Origin: Planctomycetota bacterium
GTDB taxonomy: Bacteria; Planctomycetota; Phycisphaerae; UBA1845
Direction of reading: 5' to 3'
Length of the DNA stretch: 5,815 nucleotides
Assembly: GCA_022566435.1 (NCBI GenBank)
Contig: JADFIX010000307.1
Span: forward strand, 1-5,815
Below are positions 1-5,208 of this stretch, piece by piece; position 1 is the first letter of the stretch, and the number at the start of each line of letters is the position of its first letter. Below the pieces are notes generated by a model. It was not told where the DNA came from. It did no database searches and saw only the letters and a list, made by a program, of their open reading frames with translations. Made by a program: the position numbers and the translations under genes.

Positions 1-1
1 C

Positions 2-139
2 GTAACCGTCATGGATGCTGCTGGCCGTGGTGCCGTCCTTGGGGTGCTGATTGATTGGCGGCATAAGGGGCCGGGACCCGCTTCTTCGCTGAAGCTCTTC
101 GGTAAGATGTACAAGGAGGTAATCTGGGAGGCACCATAG
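2..139 (+). CDS. Possible C-terminal end of a gene entering from the left edge
   Basis: This frame is open from the window edge to a TAG at 137-139 (45 codons). It reads through residues such as GVLIDWRHKGPG and ends KEVIWEAP. I do not recognise a family. An open stretch of this length is expected by chance roughly one time in ten, and codon use is not strongly biased, so the case for a real gene end is weak. A strong Shine-Dalgarno-like AAGGAGGT at 113-120 lies inside this frame but has no usable start codon at normal distance, so it may simply encode Lys-Glu-Val. Confidence 0.25.
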   Translation, partial: VTVMDAAGRGAVLGVLIDWRHKGPGPASSLKLFGKMYKEVIWEAP

Positions 140-275
140 CGTTTGTAGGCCCGACGATGGCTTACTCTGCGAGCGTGCGCGAAGCGAGGGGCCATGCCTC
201 AAGTGCGCCTATGATCTCGAAGGCAACGTATCAGGCGTCTGCCCGGAATGCGGTACGAGAGCGACTGACCCATGA
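123..275 (+). pseudogene. Remnant of a zinc-ribbon membrane protein (C-terminal end only)
   Basis: From 195 the frame encodes CLKCAYDLEGN, then SGVCPECG and a short tail, ending at TGA 273-275. This is the same four-cysteine ribbon that ends the next two genes. The frame is open only from 123, contains no ATG, GTG or TTG start before the ribbon, and lacks the two hydrophobic segments its neighbours have. The upstream half is therefore deleted or out of frame. Bases 222-257 match 1186-1221 of the third copy at 32 of 36 positions, and 214-229 match 741-756 of the second copy exactly, so the three are paralogues. The stop overlaps the next start (ATGA, 272-275), the spacing expected of a former operon partner. 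A sequencing error causing the frame loss cannot be excluded. Confidence 0.55.
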
Positions 276-793
276 TCCGCAAGACGATCATCGTGGCATT
301 CAGCGTGACGGCTTTGGCATTGTTTGTGGTGTCCGTCATCGGCCATTGGATGCCGTTTGAAACGTGCATTCTGAATCGAACGAACGGGCCGACAATCGGG
401 TTTGAAGCTCGTGGGCGCTCTGTGCAAATTAGAATCGTTGTGCCGGTTTACGATAGTCGTGTGACGTCACGCATGTTGAGCAATTGGCAACTGTATGGAT
501 TTCGCTGGTATTCGCATCTTCTCGCCCTTGATGATAATAGGGTCACGCTGAGGGCATGTGGTTGCCGTGCCGCGTGGACGCGGACCCGTAGCAGTAACGC
601 CCTGCATGATCGATTGATCTTAATCTGGCCGATGCCCGTGTCGGTTCTCGTTGCAATCTACCCCATGTTCGCCTTCATCCGTGGTCCCGTCCGGCGTTGG
701 CGTCGCCGTCGTCGCAGCTTGTGCATCCGCTGCGGCTACAATCTCGAAGGCAACGTGAGCGGCGTGTGTCCTGAGTGTGGGGAGACGACATGA
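272..793 (+). CDS. Two-helix membrane protein with C-terminal zinc ribbon
   Basis: A 173-residue protein of unknown function. Residues 5-23 form an N-terminal membrane helix. Residues about 25-113 are a polar, probably extracytoplasmic region. A second helix lies at about 115-137, followed by an arginine-rich stretch (138-148) that by the positive-inside rule puts the C-terminus in the cytoplasm. The end is a four-cysteine ribbon (C151, C154, C166, C169) in the form CIRCGYNLEGN...GVCPECG, a rubredoxin-like knuckle pair expected to bind one zinc. This architecture is common in Planctomycetota hypothetical proteins. The start ATG overlaps the stop of the preceding remnant, and the stop overlaps the next start, so translation is probably coupled along the cluster. 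The upstream sequence offers only a weak Shine-Dalgarno. The substrate or partner is unknown. Confidence 0.8.
   Translation: MIRKTIIVAFSVTALALFVVSVIGHWMPFETCILNRTNGPTIGFEARGRSVQIRIVVPVYDSRVTSRMLSNWQLYGFRWYSHLLALDDNRVTLRACGCRAAWTRTRSSNALHDRLILIWPMPVSVLVAIYPMFAFIRGPVRRWRRRRRSLCIRCGYNLEGNVSGVCPECGETT
779..784 (+). promoter_or_regulatory. Shine-Dalgarno that decides the start of the third zinc-ribbon gene
   Basis: GGGGAG lies five bases before ATG 790. It is built from the codons for the last Cys-Gly-Glu of the preceding zinc ribbon. It favours ATG 790, which overlaps the upstream stop as ATGA, over the in-frame ATG at 775, which lies inside the upstream ribbon codons. Confidence 0.55.
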
Positions 794-1233
794 CGAGATC
801 GGTCGGGCGAAAGCAAAGTTGGATCTGGTGGGCGATCTCCTTTGCCTGCTTGCTGTGCTTCTTGTCGTGGTGGGTGGCTACGAGGATACCGTTCGGATAC
901 TCCTGGTCTCAATACGGTATCGGGCTCCAGGCGGGCAACTTTGTCTTCAGGCACGGCCAGCAAATTCGGCCCTCCGGATTGATCTTTGACTTTCAGGAAA
1001 CGCCCGATCCTGCGATTGGTCAATGGTGGCCATCATGGGGGCAGACGCCGGGTACGGCGTATCGGTTTGTTGCTCTACCATTGTGGCCTTTAGTCGTACT
1101 GCTTGCCGTATGGATGATCATCCGCTGGCGTCGCGACGTTGCTCGAAGACCCGGCCAATGTTCGACATGCGGATTCGACCTCACTGGCAACGTATCAGGC
1201 ACCTGCCCGGAATGTGGGACGGCGGTTGAGTGA
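790..1233 (+). CDS. Two-helix membrane protein with C-terminal zinc ribbon (tandem paralogue)
   Basis: A 147-residue paralogue of the preceding gene, same layout but little similarity outside the ribbon. Residues 12-31 form the first helix and 94-112 the second. A tryptophan-rich, polar loop of about 60 residues lies between them. A basic stretch (RWRRDVARR, 112-120) leads into the ribbon cysteines C124, C127, C139 and C142 (CSTCGFDLTGN...GTCPECG). Only the ribbon and the helix-basic-ribbon order are shared across the cluster, so the extracytoplasmic loop has diverged and may be the part that differs in function. I chose the start at 790 for its ATGA overlap and Shine-Dalgarno. The function is unknown; membrane anchoring with a cytoplasmic zinc knuckle is inference from topology. 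Confidence 0.8.
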   Translation: MTRSVGRKQSWIWWAISFACLLCFLSWWVATRIPFGYSWSQYGIGLQAGNFVFRHGQQIRPSGLIFDFQETPDPAIGQWWPSWGQTPGTAYRFVALPLWPLVVLLAVWMIIRWRRDVARRPGQCSTCGFDLTGNVSGTCPECGTAVE

Positions 1234-1354
1234 TGCCTTTGCATCATTTATCTTCGAAATCAATAATTCTCGTATATTCCCCCGATTTTCCGCCCGGACC
1301 GCGTGCTTTCAAGCCGGGGTAAACTGACCCACTACCGGAACGTGGGAATCCGAC

Positions 1355-2200
1355 ATGCTTGAGCGAATCCGCAGCTTCACAAGCCACGACATAGACTTCG
1401 CTTTGGCGCAGACCGCGCGGGAGGGCTGGCACGCGACAGCCGAACAGTTTGAGGTTGCCCTGATGCACGACGCTGACGGGTGCTTCCTTGCGGAATCAGC
1501 CGGCGCTCCGGTCAGTATGATCACCACGACCTGTTACGCCGTATCCGCCTGGATCGGCCATCTGATCGTCGTGCCCGACTACCGACGCCGCGGGCTGGGT
1601 GAACGCATGATAGCTTATGCCCTGGATTACCTGGCGGGACGCGGATATTCGACGGTCCGGCTGGAAGCCGATCCGATGGGCGTCGGAATCTATCGTCGCC
1701 TCGGCTTTCAGCAACAGTTTCGTTCGCTCCGCTTTCGATGCGACCCGCCGCACAACCCGATCCTTACCGGCAGTGGAAATGTGCTGCCGTGTCAAGGTGG
1801 ACAGCAACTCGCAGCGTTGGATCGACATGCGTTCGGCGACGACAGACAGAGTCAACTTGCGGGATTGGTGGCCAAGGCGCGTGCGACCTTTGCATATCAA
1901 TCACAGGGCGAGATCCAAGGCTATGCGGTGGCTTTTCCCTCCGTCGTGGGTGTTCACCTCGGGCCGTGGATCGCGAGGAATCGGGAGGTGGCGGCAAGTC
2001 TGATCGATCGCGTTTTGACCGAATTTGCCGAGACGTCGATCGTCGTCGGGGTGCCGGAGACCAATCCTGATGCGGTTGAGTTGTTGAAGGATCGCGGCTT
2101 TCGCGAGACTGAGTCGAGTTTGCGAATGATTCGCGGAGGGCCGGCCCCCGAGGGTGATTCCCAGCAGCTCTTCGCCATCGCGAATGGCGCCATGGGGTGA
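1355..2200 (+). CDS. Two-domain GNAT-family N-acetyltransferase
   Basis: A 281-residue acetyl-CoA-dependent acetyltransferase, presumably cytosolic. The N-terminal GNAT domain (about 1-130) carries the acetyl-CoA pyrophosphate-binding motif A, VVPDYRRRGLGERM (72-85), followed by a conserved hydrophobic/aromatic segment ending IYRRLGF (112-118). The C-terminal half (about 145-281) resembles the second GNAT-like domain of YitH/HolE-type proteins: GYAVAF (189-194), HLGPWIA (201-207), a second RGF element near 247-249, and a short closing strand LFAIANGAMG. The acceptor substrate cannot be read from sequence. The start has a modest GTGGGA at 1342-1347, seven bases upstream. The preceding 121-base gap holds a TATATT at 1273-1278 without a good -35. 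miaE follows after 46 bases, so co-transcription is possible, but the two genes have no known shared pathway. Confidence 0.88.
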   Translation: MLERIRSFTSHDIDFALAQTAREGWHATAEQFEVALMHDADGCFLAESAGAPVSMITTTCYAVSAWIGHLIVVPDYRRRGLGERMIAYALDYLAGRGYSTVRLEADPMGVGIYRRLGFQQQFRSLRFRCDPPHNPILTGSGNVLPCQGGQQLAALDRHAFGDDRQSQLAGLVAKARATFAYQSQGEIQGYAVAFPSVVGVHLGPWIARNREVAASLIDRVLTEFAETSIVVGVPETNPDAVELLKDRGFRETESSLRMIRGGPAPEGDSQQLFAIANGAMG

Positions 2201-2204
2201 GGAT

Positions 2205-2227
2205 CGGTTCGCGTTCGTTTCGAACCG
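2205..2227. other. Seven-base-pair inverted repeat between the acetyltransferase gene and miaE
   Basis: CGGTTCG (2205-2211) and CGAACCG (2221-2227) are perfectly complementary across a nine-base spacer, five bases after the acetyltransferase stop. There is no following T-tract, so it is not a classic intrinsic terminator. It overlaps the place where the -35 of a miaE promoter would lie, so it could be a weak terminator or a protein-binding palindrome. Function is not established. Confidence 0.35.
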
Positions 2228-2231
2228 TCCT

Positions 2232-2237
2232 TACAAT
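2232..2237 (+). promoter_or_regulatory. Candidate -10 element for miaE
   Basis: TACAAT matches the consensus TATAAT at five of six positions. The expected initiation point falls at about 2243-2247, on or next to the miaE ATG at 2247, which would give a leaderless or nearly leaderless mRNA. This fits the absence of any Shine-Dalgarno before that ATG. The -35 region is poor (TTCGCG near 2208-2213), which lowers confidence. Confidence 0.35.
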
Positions 2238-2246
2238 CGTTGCGTC

Positions 2247-2867
2247 ATGAACGTCCAAAAAACTCTCGAAGACCTGCCGCTACGCTGGAGGACACCGCTC
2301 GAGTGGGCGGATCAGGTCTTGCGCGATCCGCTCAAGTTGCTCAACGACCACGCCCATTTGGAAAAGAAGGCCGCCCACAACGCCCTGGAGCTACTCAATC
2401 GCTGGCCCGAACCCAAGCCGCCCGAAGACTGGGTCAACGTGATGACGGCCATCGCAAGAGACGAGGTGGAGCATCTGGCGACTGTCGTGCGGTTGCTCGC
2501 AAGGCGCGGCGGGAAGCTGACGCGAACGCATCGCAATCCGTACGCCGCGCAACTCCGCGGACTCGTGCGGTTGGGGGAAGGACCGCACGAACTCGTCGAT
2601 CGGCTGATGATCAGTGCGCTGATCGAGGCCCGGTCGTGCGAACGATTCGGGATCCTCGCACTGCGCTGCGAGGATAAGACGCTCGCCAAGCTCTATAGCG
2701 GCCTGTTCGCATCGGAGGCCGGGCACTACCAACAGTTCATCGGCCTGGCGCGACAACTACCGGGAATTCGCGGCGTCAAGACTCGCTGGCATGAGATGCT
2801 GGACGCGGAGGCGAAGATCATTGCGTCGCAGCCACCGGGTCCGACCATGCATAGCGGCATGGAATGA
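2247..2867 (+). CDS. miaE: tRNA-(ms2io6A)-hydroxylase MiaE
   Basis: A 206-residue MiaE-family di-iron monooxygenase. It hydroxylates the isopentenyl group of ms2i6A at position 37 of tRNAs reading UNN codons, after MiaA and MiaB have acted. The ferritin-like four-helix di-iron ligands are visible in order: E39 (NDHAHLEKKAA), E73 and H76 (RDEVEH), E127 (ALIEARSCERF) and E157 with H160 (SEAGHY). The EARSCERF helix and the terminal MHSG are typical of the family, and the length is normal. I chose ATG 2247 because MiaE proteins begin close to the first helix. The in-frame ATG at 2154 would add 31 low-complexity residues and overlap the upstream gene. There is no Shine-Dalgarno. The last 39 codons lie in a direct repeat whose second copy is fused to another gene at 4168-4287. 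Confidence 0.92.
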   Translation: MNVQKTLEDLPLRWRTPLEWADQVLRDPLKLLNDHAHLEKKAAHNALELLNRWPEPKPPEDWVNVMTAIARDEVEHLATVVRLLARRGGKLTRTHRNPYAAQLRGLVRLGEGPHELVDRLMISALIEARSCERFGILALRCEDKTLAKLYSGLFASEAGHYQQFIGLARQLPGIRGVKTRWHEMLDAEAKIIASQPPGPTMHSGME

Positions 2868-3067
2868 GCGGCGCGCCACACCCTCAAGGTAGCGCGCCGC
2901 TGCGCGAGTCGTTGCGTTTCGAAAACCACCGCTTGCAGAGCGGTGATAGCCGGTCAAGTCGTCCTATTGCCGGGTGTACGTAATCTCGAACACTTTGAAG
3001 TCCGAACCGGCGGCCAGATCGAACATTTCGAAGACGAGCTTGTCGTTATTGACGCTCGTCGTGCGGT
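2748..3067. repeat. Copy A of a ~320-bp direct repeat (miaE tail plus DUF1579 tail)
   Basis: This segment aligns without gaps to 4168-4487 at an exact offset of 1420 bases. By hand count there are about 48 mismatches in 320 (about 85% identity). It contains the last 39 codons of miaE, the stop-codon hairpin, a more diverged stretch (about 2911-2965) and the 3' end of a DUF1579 gene on the minus strand. Weak similarity with small indels may continue to about 3105. In this copy the miaE part is native and the DUF1579 part is a remnant. Confidence 0.9.
2867..2901. terminator. GC-rich hairpin overlapping the miaE stop codon
   Basis: AGCGGCGCGC (2867-2876) pairs perfectly with GCGCGCCGCT (2892-2901), a ten-base-pair stem with a 15-base loop whose ends can extend pairing (ACC with GGT). 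It begins in the last base of the miaE stop and lies between two convergent 3' ends, so it could act on transcripts from both sides. There is no T-run on either strand, so it may be a Rho-independent terminator of atypical form or an mRNA 3'-end stabiliser. Both arms are unchanged in the second repeat copy. Confidence 0.5.
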
Positions 3068-3071
3068 TTCA
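2964..3071 (-). pseudogene. Truncated C-terminal remnant of a second DUF1579 gene
   Basis: Read on the minus strand, this encodes a C-terminus ending FEITYTRQ and a stop at 2964-2966, aligned with the end of the intact DUF1579 gene at 4384. Over the 33 residues from RTT onward, 24 are identical and most differences are conservative (I/V, F/Y, S/T, A/V, M/V). Immediately upstream (3069-3071) there is an in-frame TGA. Beyond it only a frame-shifted trace is visible to about 3105 (a DETG resembling DEPG of the intact protein). The N-terminal three quarters are missing, replaced by the upstream region of the propeller gene. The conservative substitutions suggest it diverged as a functional paralogue before being cut off. 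Confidence 0.75.
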
Positions 3072-3122
3072 GCGACCGCTCCACACCGCGCACCCGTCTC
3101 GTCTTGCTTTTGGACACTATGG

Positions 3123-3151
3123 CCAGTAGAATCCTTGAGAGGGTTCTGTGG
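3123..3151. other. Imperfect hairpin upstream of the propeller gene
   Basis: AGAATCC (3128-3134) pairs with GGGTTCT (3141-3147) with one G-T pair around a six-base loop, and flanking CCA (3123-3125) and TGG (3149-3151) can extend it. It lies about 80 bases before the chosen start, just past the point where repeat copy A fades out. No T-run follows. It could be a leader structure or chance. Confidence 0.25.
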
Positions 3152-3215
3152 TAGCTTGCGATAGCCAGTTCCGTTTGCCCTCTATGGCCCGTTTGAGGCG
3201 AAGCCGCTTTACGGC

Positions 3216-3223
3216 GGAGGTGA
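3216..3223 (+). promoter_or_regulatory. Shine-Dalgarno that sets a GTG start for the propeller protein
   Basis: GGAGGTGA is a near-perfect anti-16S match and lies five bases before an in-frame GTG at 3229. The alternatives are GTG 3148, ATG 3184 and ATG 3250; none has a Shine-Dalgarno at proper spacing (it would lie about 26 bases before 3250). Confidence 0.6.
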
Positions 3224-3228
3224 ACCGG

Positions 3229-4287
3229 GTGTTTCCGTCAAATCCACGCATGATCGCAATCCTCGCTCTGACTTTCAGTTTAGCTGTTCCCGCAGCCAAC
3301 GCGCAAAAAATGTACTGGCCGGACGTGAGTACCGGCAAGATCCAACGGGCCAACCTCGATGGCTCGGATGTGGAAGATGTCGTTACCGGATTGAACGCGC
3401 CCTTTGGCGTCGCACTTGATGTACCGGGTGGCAAGGTCTACTGGCCGGTGGCTACGTCGTCAGGAAAAATCCAGCGGGCCAACCTGGACGGCTCGAATGT
3501 GGAGGATCTGGTCACGGAGTTGATCGTCCCTTTTGGCATCGCACTGGATGTGCCGGGCGGCAAAATGTACTGGCCGATCGTCGCCGTTTCCGCCAAGCTC
3601 CAGTCCGGCAAGATTCAACGGGCCAATCTGGATGGTTCGAATGTGGAAGACCTGGTCACCGGGTTGGGCGATCCATATGACGTCGCGTTGGATCTAGCCG
3701 GAGGCAAGATGTACTGGGTGGCTGGGAGCACCGGGAAGATTCAACGGGCCGACCTGAACGGCTCGAACGTCGAAGACTTGCTCACGGGGTTGGGCGTTCC
3801 GATCGGCATTGCCCTGGACGTACCCGGCGGAAAGATGTACTGGACTTCCGGCGGCGTCTTCGGCATCCACCGGGCCAATCTCGACGGTTCCGGCGTCGTG
3901 GAGGACTTGGTCGAAGGATTGCTTAGGCCTATGGATGTCGCCCTCGATCTGGGTGGCGGCAAGATGTACTGGCCGGATACGAATACCGACAAGATCCAAC
4001 GGGCCGATCTGGATGGCACGAATGTGGAAGACCTGGTTACGGGGGTGACCGGCCTTGCGGGCATCACGCTGGATCTCTCCACGCCGCCCGAGAACATTCC
4101 CACTGTCTCCGAGTGGGGTCTGGTCGCCATGATGCTCTTGGTGCTCGTAGCAGGTACAGTAATCTTCGCGCGGCAGCTACCGGGAATTCGCGGCGTCAAG
4201 ACCCGCTGGGGTGAGATGCTGGACGCGGAGGCCGACCTCATGGCGTCGCAGCCGCCCGGTCCGACCATGCATAGCGGCATGAAATGA
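3229..4287 (+). CDS. Secreted six-repeat YWTD-like propeller protein with IPTL-CTERM signal and a fused MiaE-derived tail
   Basis: A 352-residue exported protein from GTG 3229. Residues 1-25 form a signal peptide with hydrophobic core MIAILALTFSLAV and a likely cut after ANA. Residues 27 to about 285 hold six repeats of 42-48 residues, each opening with K(M/V)YW and continuing KIQRANLDGSNVEDLVTGL and ALDVPGG. This is the pattern of LDL-receptor class B (YWTD) repeats, and six repeats fit a single six-bladed beta-propeller. Residues 290-315 begin IPTVSEWG, continue as a hydrophobic helix and end FAR, matching the IPTL-CTERM sorting signal associated with exosortase H-type enzymes. Such signals normally stop within a few basic residues. 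Here the frame runs on for 37 residues (QLPGIRGVKTRW... to SQPPGPTMHSGMK), 32 of them identical to the MiaE C-terminus. The stop lies inside the copied hairpin. The ligand is unknown; surface binding is inference. Confidence 0.88.
   Translation: MFPSNPRMIAILALTFSLAVPAANAQKMYWPDVSTGKIQRANLDGSDVEDVVTGLNAPFGVALDVPGGKVYWPVATSSGKIQRANLDGSNVEDLVTELIVPFGIALDVPGGKMYWPIVAVSAKLQSGKIQRANLDGSNVEDLVTGLGDPYDVALDLAGGKMYWVAGSTGKIQRADLNGSNVEDLLTGLGVPIGIALDVPGGKMYWTSGGVFGIHRANLDGSGVVEDLVEGLLRPMDVALDLGGGKMYWPDTNTDKIQRADLDGTNVEDLVTGVTGLAGITLDLSTPPENIPTVSEWGLVAMMLLVLVAGTVIFARQLPGIRGVKTRWGEMLDAEADLMASQPPGPTMHSGMK
3307..4080 (+). repeat. Six in-frame coding repeats of 126-144 bp (propeller blades)
   Basis: Units begin at 3307, 3433, 3562, 3706, 3832 and 3961. 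Units 1 and 4 are 126 bp, units 2 and 5 are 129 bp, unit 3 is 144 bp with a five- to six-residue insertion (around AKLQSG), and unit 6 runs into the linker. Each opens with an aaRRTSTACTGG-type block and carries a strongly conserved stretch coding for IQRANLDGSNVEDL. Third-position differences between units are common, so the units are kept similar mostly at protein level rather than being very recent copies. Confidence 0.85.
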
Positions 4288-4487
4288 GCGGCGCGCCACA
4301 CCCTCCAGGTAGCGCGCCGCTGCGCGAGTCGTTGAATATCTTACACCACCACCCGCAGAGCGGTAGAGGGCGATCAAGAAATTCTATTGCCGGGTGTACG
4401 TAATCTCGAACGCCTTGTAGTCGGTACCGACGGCCAGATCGAACACCTCGAAAATGTGCTTGTCGTTGTTGATGATCGTCGTGCGAT
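4168..4487. repeat. Copy B of the ~320-bp direct repeat
   Basis: This copy aligns gaplessly to 2748-3067. The left junction falls in GCGCGRCARCTACCGGG, where the IPTL helix codons end and the miaE-like codons begin. Of 37 codons from QLPG onward, five differ by amino acid (H/G, K/D, I/L, I/M, E/K) and five more differ silently, so the copied miaE tail has not been held to MiaE constraints. In this copy the DUF1579 end is the native one. Confidence 0.9.
4287..4321. terminator. Second copy of the stop-codon hairpin
   Basis: The same ten-base-pair stem as at 2867-2901 (arms 4287-4296 and 4312-4321, one base different in the loop). It begins in the last base of the propeller gene's stop codon and lies 62 bases beyond the stop of the convergent DUF1579 gene, so it is placed to serve as a shared 3' end. 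No T-run follows on either strand. Confidence 0.5.
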
Positions 4488-5031
4488 AGTTCACGATTCG
4501 TCCGGTCATCTTCAGGCCCGGTTCGTCCATCTCGCCGTAGTAGTTGAATACCTTGCCGGATGGATCCACCGTGCCCTTGTAGGTGTACATGGTCGTGCCC
4601 ACATCGTCCATCCACGACCCGACGAAGACGTTGCGATAGTTGTCGTACCCGATGAAGCCCATGCCGTTATACGGTGATTTCGTCATTTCCCCGGTGGCGC
4701 TGGGCATGACCATTTCGCCCTTGGATTCCTGCATGATGAATCGGCCGTGGAGAACCCACTTGATCTCAGCGGTGCCGTGGGTCTCGATGGCCGGCGCGCC
4801 GGGACCGCCCCACCACATCTTGGTGATCGTGTTCCACTTGCCCACGAATTGATTCAGTTTCTCGTGGTGCTTGCCGGGCTTGGCCAAGGCCATCCACTCT
4901 TGCGCCATTTTGGTCATTTCTTCCTCGGTGAACGCGGGTTGTCCGCCCTTGTCATCCGATAGCGCCCGCCCGGTAAGGGCGATACCGGCGCCGACGATGA
5001 CCAAACCCACAACCAGAGCACGTATTCTCAT
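4384..5031 (-). CDS. Secreted DUF1579 domain protein
   Basis: A 215-residue exported protein. Residues 1-25 are a signal peptide (basic MRIR, hydrophobic core to about 20, likely cut after ALS, before DDKGG). The rest matches the DUF1579 pattern: PGKHHEKLNQFVGKWNT (52-68), GPGAPAIETHGTAEIKWVLHGRF (start about 76), a GYDNYRNVFVGSW core (128-140), a tyrosine- and glycine-rich middle with a GEMDEPG turn (166-172), and a final strand FEITYTRQ. The family is a lipocalin-like beta barrel by general description, and its biochemical role is not established. An AGGAG Shine-Dalgarno (plus-strand 5039-5044) lies seven bases before the ATG, fixing the start. The gene converges on the propeller gene, and its last ~100 bases are duplicated at 2964-3067 as a remnant paralogue. 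Confidence 0.9.
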   Translation of the reverse strand: MRIRALVVGLVIVGAGIALTGRALSDDKGGQPAFTEEEMTKMAQEWMALAKPGKHHEKLNQFVGKWNTITKMWWGGPGAPAIETHGTAEIKWVLHGRFIMQESKGEMVMPSATGEMTKSPYNGMGFIGYDNYRNVFVGSWMDDVGTTMYTYKGTVDPSGKVFNYYGEMDEPGLKMTGRIVNYRTTIINNDKHIFEVFDLAVGTDYKAFEITYTRQ

Positions 5032-5208
5032 GATTCTTCTCCTTCTATCCGTAAGACCCGTGAGGAATCGCAGACGTTTCGACGCTGGATTCCGCCACGC
5101 GCGCCGCCGGTGCGAGATCGCCGTTCCGTTCCAAACTGGAACCGCCTTTTTCCCCCCAGCGGGGCTGCCGACCCCACGCGGAGTTTAGTTCCCTCTGCGA
5201 CGAATGAT

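Noticed and set aside
775..789. Earlier ATG at 775 for the third zinc-ribbon gene
   Set aside because: It lies inside the upstream ribbon codons. ATG 790 has the Shine-Dalgarno and the ATGA overlap seen at the other junction.
1273..1325. Promoter for the acetyltransferase gene (TATATT at 1273 or TAAACT at 1320)
   Set aside because: Neither hexamer has an acceptable -35 at 16-18 bases, so I did not list it as a feature.
2154..2246. Longer miaE start at ATG 2154
   Set aside because: The extra 31 residues are serine- and arginine-rich, overlap the acetyltransferase gene and precede the normal MiaE N-terminus. ATG 2247 fits the family.
3148..3228. Longer start of the propeller gene at GTG 3148 or ATG 3184
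   Set aside because: Neither has a Shine-Dalgarno, and both would place 15-27 extra residues before the signal peptide. GGAGGTGA at 3216-3223 points to GTG 3229.
2748..4487. A transposon with long direct repeats
   Set aside because: There is no transposase, no terminal inverted repeats and no short target duplication. The repeats are parts of identifiable genes, so cassette duplication explains them better.
4387..4677. Plus-strand open frame opposite the DUF1579 gene
   Set aside because: It is the antisense shadow of a well-supported signal-peptide and DUF1579 coding frame, and the parallel frame at 2943-3164 is the shadow of its remnant.
5131..5160. Intrinsic terminator on the plus strand (GTTCC/GGAAC followed by CCTTTTTCC)
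   Set aside because: The stem is only five base pairs and no plus-strand gene ends there. It lies in the leader of the minus-strand gene.
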